6,021 bases of DNA from UBA1081 sp964495345 (GTDB lineage: Bacteria; Bacillota; Clostridia; Oscillospirales; Acutalibacteraceae), in contig CAZBVV010000105.1 of assembly GCA_964495345.1 (NCBI GenBank), positions 1-6,021 on the forward strand, given 5' to 3'. The notes beneath the pieces are model-generated. The model did no database searches and had not been told where the DNA came from. It saw only the letters and a list, made by a program, of their open reading frames with translations. Positions within the stretch are counted from its first letter, which is position 1. Every line of letters starts with the position of its first letter. A program made the translations under genes and the position numbers. Positions 1 through 5,117 of the stretch are shown here, in pieces.

Positions 1-29
1 ATAATACAAACTTAGCACAATATAGCTAC

Positions 30-70
30 AATAGCAGACAGTGATTTTCATTGTCTGCTATTATTTTTAT
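30..70 (+). terminator. Rho-independent terminator of an upstream gene outside the window
   Basis: A perfect 11-bp stem pairs 30-40 (AATAGCAGACA) with 52-62 (TGTCTGCTATT). It extends inward by three more pairs, one of them G-T, to a 5-nt loop at 44-48. The 3' arm runs into a T-rich tract (61-69). This is a classic intrinsic terminator. Nothing before it reads as a gene tail, because all three forward frames have stops within the first 44 nt. It therefore most likely ends a gene located upstream of the window and isolates the operon that follows. Confidence 0.85.
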
Positions 71-98
71 TACTCGCATTATTCTAAGAGCAATTATC

Positions 99-158
99 AT
101 CCGCAGCAGAGCAACAAAAGTCGTAAATGCCGATTTGATTTACCTGTAACCGATAATA
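99..158. repeat. Diverged intergenic repeat, copy A
   Basis: The 14-mer ATCCGCAGCAGAGC (99-112) recurs exactly at 3114-3127. After an 18-nt segment missing from the other copy, similarity resumes: GATTTGA (132-138), then TTAC, then ACC followed by GATAATA, matching 3130-3152 with small indels. The two copies lie on either side of the MarR-DUF1538-P-II operon in the same orientation. They could be remnants of a small dispersed intergenic element; neither shows terminal inverted repeats or a target-site duplication. Confidence 0.5.
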
Positions 159-193
159 TAAATTCGTACCGCAGCAAGCAGATACACCGGTAT

Positions 194-226
194 AAGACAG
201 CACCACAAATTGCGGCGGTGTCTTTT
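194..226 (+). terminator. Imperfect terminator-like hairpin in the intergenic region
   Basis: AAGACA (194-199) pairs with TGTCTT (219-224). The stem continues inward with C201-G217, C203-G215, C204-G214 and C206-G212, interrupted by mismatches, to a 5-nt loop (207-211). The 3' side ends in TCTTTTGCTT. It looks like a decayed terminator or the end of a small repeat. An alternative fold pairs ACACCG (184-189) with CGGTGT (216-221). No transcript entering it can be identified. Confidence 0.35.
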
Positions 227-281
227 GCTTCCTTCAAATGTGTATTATTTGTAAAGATTCTATTACTTTATCAAAAACCTC

Positions 282-310
282 TTGCAAGTTTTTTTAAAAT
301 AGTATATAAT
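282..310 (+). promoter_or_regulatory. Sigma-A promoter of the MarR-DUF1538-P-II operon
   Basis: The -35 box TTGCAA (282-287, 4 of 6 to consensus) and a perfect -10 box TATAAT (305-310) are separated by exactly 17 nt. Transcription would start near 317, giving a leader of about 44 nt before the ATG at 361. The promoter is directly followed by a palindrome (311-336), so it is probably repressible. Confidence 0.8.
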
Positions 311-336
311 TAAACTGTTCTGTTTTGAACTATTTA
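311..336. promoter_or_regulatory. Candidate MarR operator over the transcription start
   Basis: This is an imperfect palindrome: TAAACTGTTC (311-320), 6-nt centre TGTTTT, GAACTATTTA (327-336). Eight of ten arm positions are complementary. It begins one base after the -10 box and covers the expected start of transcription, the usual place for autoregulation by MarR-family dimers, which bind palindromes of roughly this size. Assignment to the repressor encoded just downstream is inference from position. Confidence 0.55.
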
Positions 337-360
337 TACAAGTGGTGCTGTGGAGGACTT

Positions 361-798
361 ATGTATAATTTTGTTGAGAATATTTTTTTAGGTAATGAGC
401 TGTATCAAACGATACTGTCTCCCGTTTGCTGCAAATACAATATGACCCATTCCGAAATGGTTATTTTGTTGTTTCTCGCAAACAATCCGCAACTCAACAC
501 TGCAACGGATATTGTCAAGAATCGTCGCTTGACTAAATCGTTGGTATCAATATCCGTCAGAGATATGGAAGAAAGAGGTCTTATTTACGGTGAGTTTGAA
601 GGTGGCAATCACCGTACAATCCATTTGAATGTCTGTGACATAGCTAAAAATATCGTTAAAGAAGCTGAGGATGCACAAAATACTTATTTTCAGATTCTAT
701 CAAAAGGTTTCAGCGAAGAAGAGCTGATAAATTTCAGAAGCTATTTTGAACGGACATTAGAGAATATTAAGTCGTATTACTATAAAAATGTTGTTTGA
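361..798 (+). CDS. MarR-family winged helix-turn-helix transcriptional regulator
   Basis: This 145-residue protein is the usual size for MarR repressors, which bind palindromic operators as dimers in the cytosol and release DNA on binding a ligand. An N-terminal helix (about 4-25) leads into the winged HTH: first helix from MTHSEMVILLFLANNP (28-43), recognition helix within TKSLVSISVRDMEERGL (58-74), and a wing at about 77-89 (GEFEGGNHRTIHL). Long C-terminal helices (about 91-140) would form the dimer interface. The ATG at 361 is chosen because GGAGG (352-356) precedes it; an in-frame TTG at 325 lies inside the operator and lacks a binding site. It is the first gene of the operon, 63 nt before the DUF1538 gene, so it probably controls that gene and itself. 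C23 and C24 are adjacent and could be redox-sensitive, but that is speculation. The ligand is unknown. Confidence 0.88.
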   Translation: MYNFVENIFLGNELYQTILSPVCCKYNMTHSEMVILLFLANNPQLNTATDIVKNRRLTKSLVSISVRDMEERGLIYGEFEGGNHRTIHLNVCDIAKNIVKEAEDAQNTYFQILSKGFSEEELINFRSYFERTLENIKSYYYKNVV

Positions 799-824
799 AA
801 TTTATTTTATTAAGTTTCTGACTG

Positions 825-861
825 TAAAGTAATTTGCGATTTTTTGTAGGAGGTTACTTTA
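825..861 (+). promoter_or_regulatory. Inverted repeat framing the ribosome binding site of the DUF1538 gene
   Basis: A perfect 8-bp inverted repeat, TAAAGTAA (825-832) and TTACTTTA (854-861), surrounds the Shine-Dalgarno sequence TAGGAGG (847-853). The right arm fills the whole spacer between the binding site and the TTG start at 862. In RNA the stem would put the binding site in a 21-nt loop and occlude the start. It contains only one G-C pair, so it is weak alone. It could be a translational brake or just AT-rich chance. Confidence 0.35.
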
Positions 862-2385
862 TTGAATCCAAAATTAAAAGAAAAGACGCAGGAATCTCTT
901 TTCGCCGTTTTACCGATTACTGCTATTGTTCTGGTTCTGAGCATCTTTTTGGTACCCCTTGAAGTCGGTACCGTTGTTATGTTTTTTGCCGGAGCTTTCA
1001 TGCTGATTATCGGCATGGGAATGTTCCAACTTGGTGCAGAAATGGCGATGAGTCCCCTGGGAGAAGGTATCGGCGTTCAGCTCTCTAAATCAAAAAAAAT
1101 ATGGATAATTGCAAGCATAAGTCTGCTTATGGGTATTCTTATAACCATAGCTGAGCCGGATCTCCAAGTATTGTCAAACCAAGTTCCGTCTATCCCTAAC
1201 AATGTTTTGATTTTGACAGTAGCTATCGGTGTTGGTTTGTTTCTCTCAATGGCGGTTCTGCGTATTGTTTTCAAAATAAATCTATCCTATCTTTTAATGG
1301 GATTTTACGTTGTTATTTTGATCTTGTCATTCTTTGTACCAAAGGAGTTTCTCGCTGTAGCATTTGACTCCGGTGGTGTTACTACAGGTCCGATTACCGT
1401 TCCGTTTATTATGGCAATGGGTGTTGGATTAACCATGATTCGAGGCGACAAAAATGCATCCAACGACAGTTTCGGTCTGGTTGCACTTTCCAGCATCGGT
1501 CCGATTTTAGCCGTCATGATTTTGGGATGCTTTTACAGTCCAAAGGAAGCTGCTTATTCCTCGTCGGTGCTAACCGAAGTTTTCACCATGCAGGATGTTG
1601 TATTGGCATTTGTATCAGAAATTCCACATTACTTTAAAGAAGTATTGATATCCGTTCTCCCGATACTTGTGATGTTTTTCGTTTTTCAGTTGATAAGCCG
1701 ACGTTATCAGAAGCGACAGATTCTTCGTATCGGAATAGGTTTTATCTACACGTATATCGGGCTTGTTCTGTTCCTTTGCGGCGTCAATGTGGGATTTGCT
1801 CCCGTCGGCACACTACTCGGACAGGAACTTGCCGCAACCGAACAAAAATGGCTGCTGGTTCCCATTGGTATGCTGATTGGATACTTTATTGTAAAAGCGG
1901 AGCCGGCAATACAGATACTGAATCATCAGGTACAGTCGGTTACCGACGGTGCTATCTCCGAAAAATCTATGAATCGTGCGTTATCCATTGGTGTTTCGGT
2001 GAGCGTAGGACTTGCAATGCTGCGAGTGTTGACAGGAATACCGATACAGTGGATCGTTATTCCCGGGTATATCATCGCTCTTACTATGTCGTTCTTTGTC
2101 CCAAAAATATTTGTGGGTATTGCATTTGACTCAGGCGGTGTTGCCAGCGGTCCTATGACTTCAACATTCTTGCTTCCGCTTTGTATCGGAGCTTGTGAAA
2201 TGCTGGGTGGAAACGTTATGACCGATGCTTTCGGTGTGGTAGCACTGGTTGCATTGACACCGCTGATTGCCATACAAATCATGGGATTGCAGTACCGTAT
2301 TAAACTCAACAAACTGAACAGGAACAAAACTGAAGTCGTTATTCCGGCTGACATCGATGACATCGTTGAAATTGAGGAGGATTGA
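862..2385 (+). CDS. DUF1538 domain-containing polytopic membrane protein (two DUF1538 repeats), putative transporter
   Basis: This 507-residue, very hydrophobic integral membrane protein consists of two homologous halves, each one DUF1538 domain. The repeat shows as matched motifs: AEPDLQVLSNQV (97-108) and AEPAIQILNHQV (346-357); AFDSGGVTTGPIT (167-179) and AFDSGGVASGPMT (421-433); DSFGLVAL (202-209) and DAFGVVAL (455-462). A basic linker (about 279-287, SRRYQKRQI) separates the halves. The C-terminal tail (about 491-507) is strongly acidic and probably cytosolic. Conserved Glu/Asp in AEP and the Gly-rich DSGG motif lie next to membrane segments and could form a substrate or ion path; this is inference, as the family has no established function that I know. 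The TTG start is supported by AGGAGG (848-853) 8 nt upstream; the next in-frame ATG would remove the first membrane segment. The next gene encodes a P-II-type protein, pointing to a regulated transporter. Confidence 0.85.
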   Translation: MNPKLKEKTQESLFAVLPITAIVLVLSIFLVPLEVGTVVMFFAGAFMLIIGMGMFQLGAEMAMSPLGEGIGVQLSKSKKIWIIASISLLMGILITIAEPDLQVLSNQVPSIPNNVLILTVAIGVGLFLSMAVLRIVFKINLSYLLMGFYVVILILSFFVPKEFLAVAFDSGGVTTGPITVPFIMAMGVGLTMIRGDKNASNDSFGLVALSSIGPILAVMILGCFYSPKEAAYSSSVLTEVFTMQDVVLAFVSEIPHYFKEVLISVLPILVMFFVFQLISRRYQKRQILRIGIGFIYTYIGLVLFLCGVNVGFAPVGTLLGQELAATEQKWLLVPIGMLIGYFIVKAEPAIQILNHQVQSVTDGAISEKSMNRALSIGVSVSVGLAMLRVLTGIPIQWIVIPGYIIALTMSFFVPKIFVGIAFDSGGVASGPMTSTFLLPLCIGACEMLGGNVMTDAFGVVALVALTPLIAIQIMGLQYRIKLNKLNRNKTEVVIPADIDDIVEIEED

Positions 2386-2389
2386 AAGC

Positions 2390-3091
2390 ATGGAATCAAG
2401 TAAAACAAACGTATCCTTTCGTGTTTTAATCTTAATAACATCTCCCAAGCTTGCTGATAAGGCAGCTAAACTCTACCGTAAAGGCTCCGTGCCGATTCAT
2501 TACAGATTAAACGGGATGGGAACAGCAACCAGCGAAATGCTTGATCTTTTAGGAATAGGCAGCTCAGATAAAGGTATTTTGATAAGTGTTATGCCAAAAA
2601 ACTTTGCAGATAAAATGCTTTCAAAATTATATACAGAGCTGAGGTTAGGTGTTCCCGGCAACGGGGTCGGCTTTACATTACCATTATCCGGTGCCAACAG
2701 TCATATCTTGAAAATGATCCAACAGCACAGCGAAGATAACATGGATGCAATAGTGAGAAAGGAAAATATTATAATGTTTGATGAAATAAAAAACATATTG
2801 ATTGCCGTGGTTGCCAACAGGGGTTACAGCGAGGAAGTGATGACCGCAGCCAAAGCAGCAGGAGCCAGAGGCGGTACGATTGTACACGCTCGTCGTATGG
2901 GTAAAGAGGAAGCTATGAGCTTTTGGGGATTTAGCCTGCAGGAAGAAAAGGAAATGATCCTGATCATAGCAAACAATGAAACAAAAATGCCAATCATGCA
3001 TGCCATCAGTGAAAAGTGCGGTATACGCAGTGAAGCACAGGGAATCGTTATGTCCCTGCCGATAGATACTGTAATCGGATTGACCGAATAA
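2390..3091 (+). CDS. Tandem P-II-like regulatory protein (two P-II domains)
   Basis: This 233-residue soluble protein has two P-II-like (GlnB/GlnK-type) domains, about 9-103 and 134-231, joined by a polar helical linker; single-domain P-II proteins are about 112 residues. The C-terminal domain is clearest: ILIAVVANRGYSEEVMTAAK (136-155), GARGGTIVHARR (158-169), a T-loop-like stretch (170-188) and a B-loop/C-terminal strand (GIRSEAQGIVMSLPIDTVIG, 211-230). The N-terminal domain has LNGMGTATSEMLDLLGIGSSDKG within 40-62 at the T-loop position and GVPGNGVGFTLPLSG at 87-101. P-II proteins form trimers that sense nucleotides and 2-oxoglutarate and plug or modulate transporters such as Amt. Here the uridylylation tyrosine (YRG) and the basic nucleotide-binding residues of GlnB (K90, R101, R103) are not evident. 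The ATG at 2390 is chosen for GAGGAGG (2374-2380), 9 nt upstream; an ATG at 2357 lies inside the preceding gene. The 4-nt gap implies co-translation with the DUF1538 protein, its likely target. Confidence 0.82.
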   Translation: MESSKTNVSFRVLILITSPKLADKAAKLYRKGSVPIHYRLNGMGTATSEMLDLLGIGSSDKGILISVMPKNFADKMLSKLYTELRLGVPGNGVGFTLPLSGANSHILKMIQQHSEDNMDAIVRKENIIMFDEIKNILIAVVANRGYSEEVMTAAKAAGARGGTIVHARRMGKEEAMSFWGFSLQEEKEMILIIANNETKMPIMHAISEKCGIRSEAQGIVMSLPIDTVIGLTE

Positions 3092-3113
3092 GCCAATCGC
3101 TCAGATGGATAAT

Positions 3114-3152
3114 ATCCGCAGCAGAGCCTGATTTGAGTTACACCTGATAATA
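3114..3152. repeat. Diverged intergenic repeat, copy B
   Basis: ATCCGCAGCAGAGC (3114-3127) is identical to 99-112 and is followed by GATTTGA (3130-3136), GTTAC and ACCTGATAATA, paralleling copy A but lacking its 18-nt internal segment. It begins 22 nt after the stop codon of the P-II gene and ends just before the operon terminator. Pieces resembling the missing segment occur further on: AACAAAAGT (3244-3252) and AAATGCCGAT (3262-3271), in the same order as 113-121 and 125-134. Confidence 0.45.
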
Positions 3153-3156
3153 ACAT

Positions 3157-3183
3157 CGGCAAGGAGAATAATTCTCCTTGCCG
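3157..3183 (+). terminator. Hairpin terminator of the MarR-DUF1538-P-II operon
   Basis: A perfect 12-bp stem, CGGCAAGGAGAA (3157-3168), TAA loop, TTCTCCTTGCCG (3172-3183), lies 65 nt after the P-II stop codon. The following sequence (TTCACATTTATAT) is only moderately T-rich, so this may be a weaker terminator or a 3'-end stabilising stem. The outer stem CGGCAAGGA is the same as in the terminator at 5967-5991. Confidence 0.7.
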
Positions 3184-3257
3184 TTCACATTTATATACCG
3201 TACAATCCCGTTATCGGGTATTGAAAAAGAGGATTTTTGGGTTAACAAAAGTTATTA

Positions 3258-3283
3258 CAACAAATGCCGATCTAATCAGGCAC
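3258..3283 (-). terminator. Weak terminator candidate downstream of the symporter gene
   Basis: On the - strand, TGCC plus GAT pair with ATC plus GGCA (plus-strand arms 3265-3271 and 3275-3282, one bulged base), with a 3-nt loop, followed by TTTGTTG. It lies about 95 nt past the symporter stop codon. The stem is short and the T tract interrupted, so the call is tentative; the strong symmetric hairpin at 3157-3183 could alternatively stop transcripts from this side. Confidence 0.28.
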
Positions 3284-3376
3284 AATGCAATAATTCCTGT
3301 AATTTTTGATTTGCAAAAATTGATTTCCCGTTTTTCTTTATGTATGGTCTTGTCACTTTATCCACAGTCAAATTTA

Positions 3377-4963
3377 TTATTTATCAATACCGTCTCTGAT
3401 TGCTTTTAGTTTTTCTTCCATTTCTTTTATGGCTTCGATATCGCCTTCAGATGCGGCAATAGATGCATTCTTTCTTCGTTCAAGAAGTTCTGCATACATT
3501 ATCTCTTTCTTTTTACCGTGCAGATCATAGAAGAGCATGGGAATTATACCGAATGAGCCTGTAAGTGCAGGGATAATGGTAAACATCGCAAACAGATAGA
3601 ATTTAACCTTATCGGGTTGTTCTTTTCCGCTTGTGTAAGCACTCTGGTCGTATCCAACCATTTTCTTGAGTGCCGTTGTTATAACTGCACTGACCGAAGT
3701 GGAAACCTTAGCCGCAAGACCTTTTGCAACAGATGTCATAGCTTCTGTTCTGTAACCGTTCTTCCATTCGCAGTAGTCCATTGACTCGTTGTAAAGCTCT
3801 GTTCCGATAACCTGCTGCAAACCGAAGAAGCAAGTCCAGATAAGCTCCCATGTTGCCATTATAAAGAACATTGCAAGCTTGCTTCTGAAAAGACCGCCTT
3901 TGTATGTTTTCGGGTTGAAGCCGATACAACCGAACAGGAACACAAACACATGAAGGAAATTGGATATGTTACGGCTGACTATGTAAAGGAATCGGCTTGA
4001 GAATCTTCTTCTGAACCAGGGAACGAAGGAGTAAGAAATTGGTGACAACGGTGCGGCGGGAAGACCTGCAATCAACGTCATTGATGCGAAATGCAGAACG
4101 TCGATATAATAATCCTGCTTACTGCCCGAAATACCGAAGCCTGCAAGGAATTCGGACATTGTTATGAGCAAAATCGGTTTATTATTCATAATTGATTTCA
4201 GCGAATCCGAAATACTGGGGGTTTTTATGGACTGCATAACTCTTTCCTTTGAGTTTGCAAAGTAATAGAAAGACATACCACTTGAAATAAGCGTTGTTGC
4301 GGAACCCATACCTACGAATGCACCCATAAGTTGTTTTTCAACAGAACTGCCGCCTTTGAAAACCTTATTATCGATAAGGTCAAGCAGAATTGTCATTATA
4401 TGTTCAGGCAATTTTTCACCGAAGAAGCCCGATGCAAAGTTTGCCACCGTAATCAGTCGGGTTCGATCAACAGGATGGGGCGTTATGGTTGCCATCATAC
4501 CCGTTCTTGCAATAGATTGGAAAGTACCTACACCCTCCTTGAGAATTTCAAGAGAAAGATAAAAAATGAATTTACTCAAAGACATTGCCGTCTGACCTGC
4601 AAAAAGAATAGGCATAAGCCAATAAAGCAACGTTACAATGCAACCGGGAATTGCAAGTCCCATAAGATACGGTCTGAACTTACCCCAACGTGTACGGGTT
4701 TTTTCAACTATTGCCGCCGTAAAAACGTCATTGACAATATCCCATACGCTATTGATTGCTTTTGCTATTGTCTGATATCCCAAGTCTATCTTTACAATAT
4801 TGGTAATGAATCTTGTGGAATATGTATTGATATTAAGGCTCTGTGCCGCATCCCACAATACAAAACCCATTGTTTCACTTCTGCCCACATAACGTCTGTT
4901 TTCATAAACATAGTTATGATTGGCATCGGTCCGGCTTTGAGTATCAACTTGTTTATCTGCCAC
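3377..4963 (-). CDS. MFS transporter of the GPH (glycoside-pentoside-hexuronide:cation symporter) family
   Basis: This 528-residue, 12-helix-type inner-membrane symporter belongs to the MelB-like GPH family, which takes up sugars or glycosides with Na+ or H+. Diagnostic motifs are WDIVNDVFTAAIVEKTRTRW (74-93) running into GKFRPYL (94-100), the family signature after helix 2, and YCEWKNGYRTEAMTS (397-411), matching the usual EYGEWKTGKR element between helices 10 and 11. The usual Pro in the helix-2 NDP motif is Val80; Asp75 and Asp79, the likely cation-site acids, are present. It is longer than MelB (about 470), with a polar N-terminal extension of about 30 residues and a charged, probably helical C-terminal tail (about 483-528). 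The start is a GTG with AGGAGG 7 nt upstream (4971-4976 on the plus strand). It is transcribed alone and divergently from the radical SAM gene, with no glycosidase beside it, so the substrate cannot be named. Confidence 0.88.
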   Translation of the reverse strand: MADKQVDTQSRTDANHNYVYENRRYVGRSETMGFVLWDAAQSLNINTYSTRFITNIVKIDLGYQTIAKAINSVWDIVNDVFTAAIVEKTRTRWGKFRPYLMGLAIPGCIVTLLYWLMPILFAGQTAMSLSKFIFYLSLEILKEGVGTFQSIARTGMMATITPHPVDRTRLITVANFASGFFGEKLPEHIMTILLDLIDNKVFKGGSSVEKQLMGAFVGMGSATTLISSGMSFYYFANSKERVMQSIKTPSISDSLKSIMNNKPILLITMSEFLAGFGISGSKQDYYIDVLHFASMTLIAGLPAAPLSPISYSFVPWFRRRFSSRFLYIVSRNISNFLHVFVFLFGCIGFNPKTYKGGLFRSKLAMFFIMATWELIWTCFFGLQQVIGTELYNESMDYCEWKNGYRTEAMTSVAKGLAAKVSTSVSAVITTALKKMVGYDQSAYTSGKEQPDKVKFYLFAMFTIIPALTGSFGIIPMLFYDLHGKKKEIMYAELLERRKNASIAASEGDIEAIKEMEEKLKAIRDGIDK

Positions 4964-4992
4964 AAATTTTCCTCCTTTTCCATATTATATAT

Positions 4993-5003
4993 TGATAATA
5001 TCA
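4993..5003. promoter_or_regulatory. Palindrome over the -10 box of the symporter promoter
   Basis: TGATAATATCA is a perfect 5+1+5 palindrome that overlaps the -10 hexamer of the symporter promoter (4995-5000). It could be a half-size operator for a repressor not encoded in the window, or a by-product of the AT-rich extended -10 sequence. Confidence 0.3.
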
Positions 5004-5023
5004 TACAACAGATATTTTTGCAA
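4995..5023 (-). promoter_or_regulatory. Sigma-A promoter of the symporter gene
   Basis: Read on the - strand: -35 TTGCAA (plus-strand 5018-5023), 17-nt spacer, -10 TATTAT (4995-5000), with TG at the extended -10 position. Transcription would start near 4988, leaving a leader of about 25 nt before the GTG at 4963. Confidence 0.7.
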
Positions 5024-5038
5024 TATATAAAGTTGCAA
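5018..5038. repeat. Paired TTGCAA boxes in the divergent promoter region
   Basis: TTGCAA occurs at 5018-5023 and 5033-5038, 15 bp apart, each followed by T-[AT]-rich sequence (TTGCAATATA, TTGCAATTAT). TTGCAA is its own reverse complement, so the pair is both a direct and an inverted repeat. The inner copy is the symporter -35 box. The outer copy is placed where an activator or repressor could bind between the two divergent promoters. Confidence 0.35.
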
Positions 5039-5060
5039 TTATTTATTTTATTTTTTAATA

Positions 5061-5089
5061 TGGAAAATATTGCGATTTTATGATATACT
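5061..5089 (+). promoter_or_regulatory. Extended -10 promoter of the radical SAM gene
   Basis: The -10 box TATACT (5084-5089) carries an upstream TGA (5081-5083), giving an extended -10. A modest -35 box TGGAAA (5061-5066) sits 17 nt away. The start would be near 5096, about 22 nt before the ATG at 5118. Confidence 0.65.
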
Positions 5090-5117
5090 TAATTAAATCT
5101 TATACGCAGGAGTTAAT

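Larger units (their letters stand above)
63..281. other. Intergenic region without a convincing gene
   Basis: About 220 nt separate the upstream terminator from the promoter of the MarR operon. A forward open frame of about 90 codons runs through this stretch, but it begins inside the terminator loop, has no ribosome binding site, and its translation is low-complexity and unlike any family I recognise, so I do not call it coding. What the region does hold is a diverged repeat (99-158), a second CCGCAGCA at 169-176, and an imperfect hairpin followed by T residues (194-226). I see no tRNA, T-box or known riboswitch signature. Confidence 0.6.

Noticed and set aside
160..190. ACCGCAGCA-type sequence resembling part of a T-box
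   Set aside because: No TGGNACCGCG antiterminator bulge, no specifier stem and no aminoacyl-tRNA or amino-acid gene following it.
41..313. Forward open frame of 90 codons upstream of the MarR operon
   Set aside because: It starts in the loop of a strong terminator, has no Shine-Dalgarno sequence, runs through the operon promoter and gives a low-complexity translation.
1926..2441. Long reverse open frame antisense to the DUF1538 gene
   Set aside because: A shadow of the coding frame; no binding site and no family resemblance.
3203..3223. Hairpin CAATCCCG - TTAT - CGGGTATTG
   Set aside because: The stem is acceptable (one bulge), but it is followed by A residues on the plus strand and by no T tract on the minus strand, so no function can be assigned.
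3301..3321. Inverted repeat AATTTTTG - 5 nt - CAAAAATT
   Set aside because: A perfect 8-bp stem but with a single G-C pair and no T tract on either strand; too weak to call a terminator.
3221..3409. Forward open frame of 62 codons between the operon terminator and the symporter
   Set aside because: TTG start without a ribosome binding site, overlaps the 3' end of the symporter gene on the opposite strand and resembles no family.
4331..5083. Long forward open frame of 250 codons antisense to the symporter
   Set aside because: It lies opposite the well-supported GPH symporter and crosses the promoter region; the Cys- and His-rich, Arg-rich translation is typical of a shadow frame.
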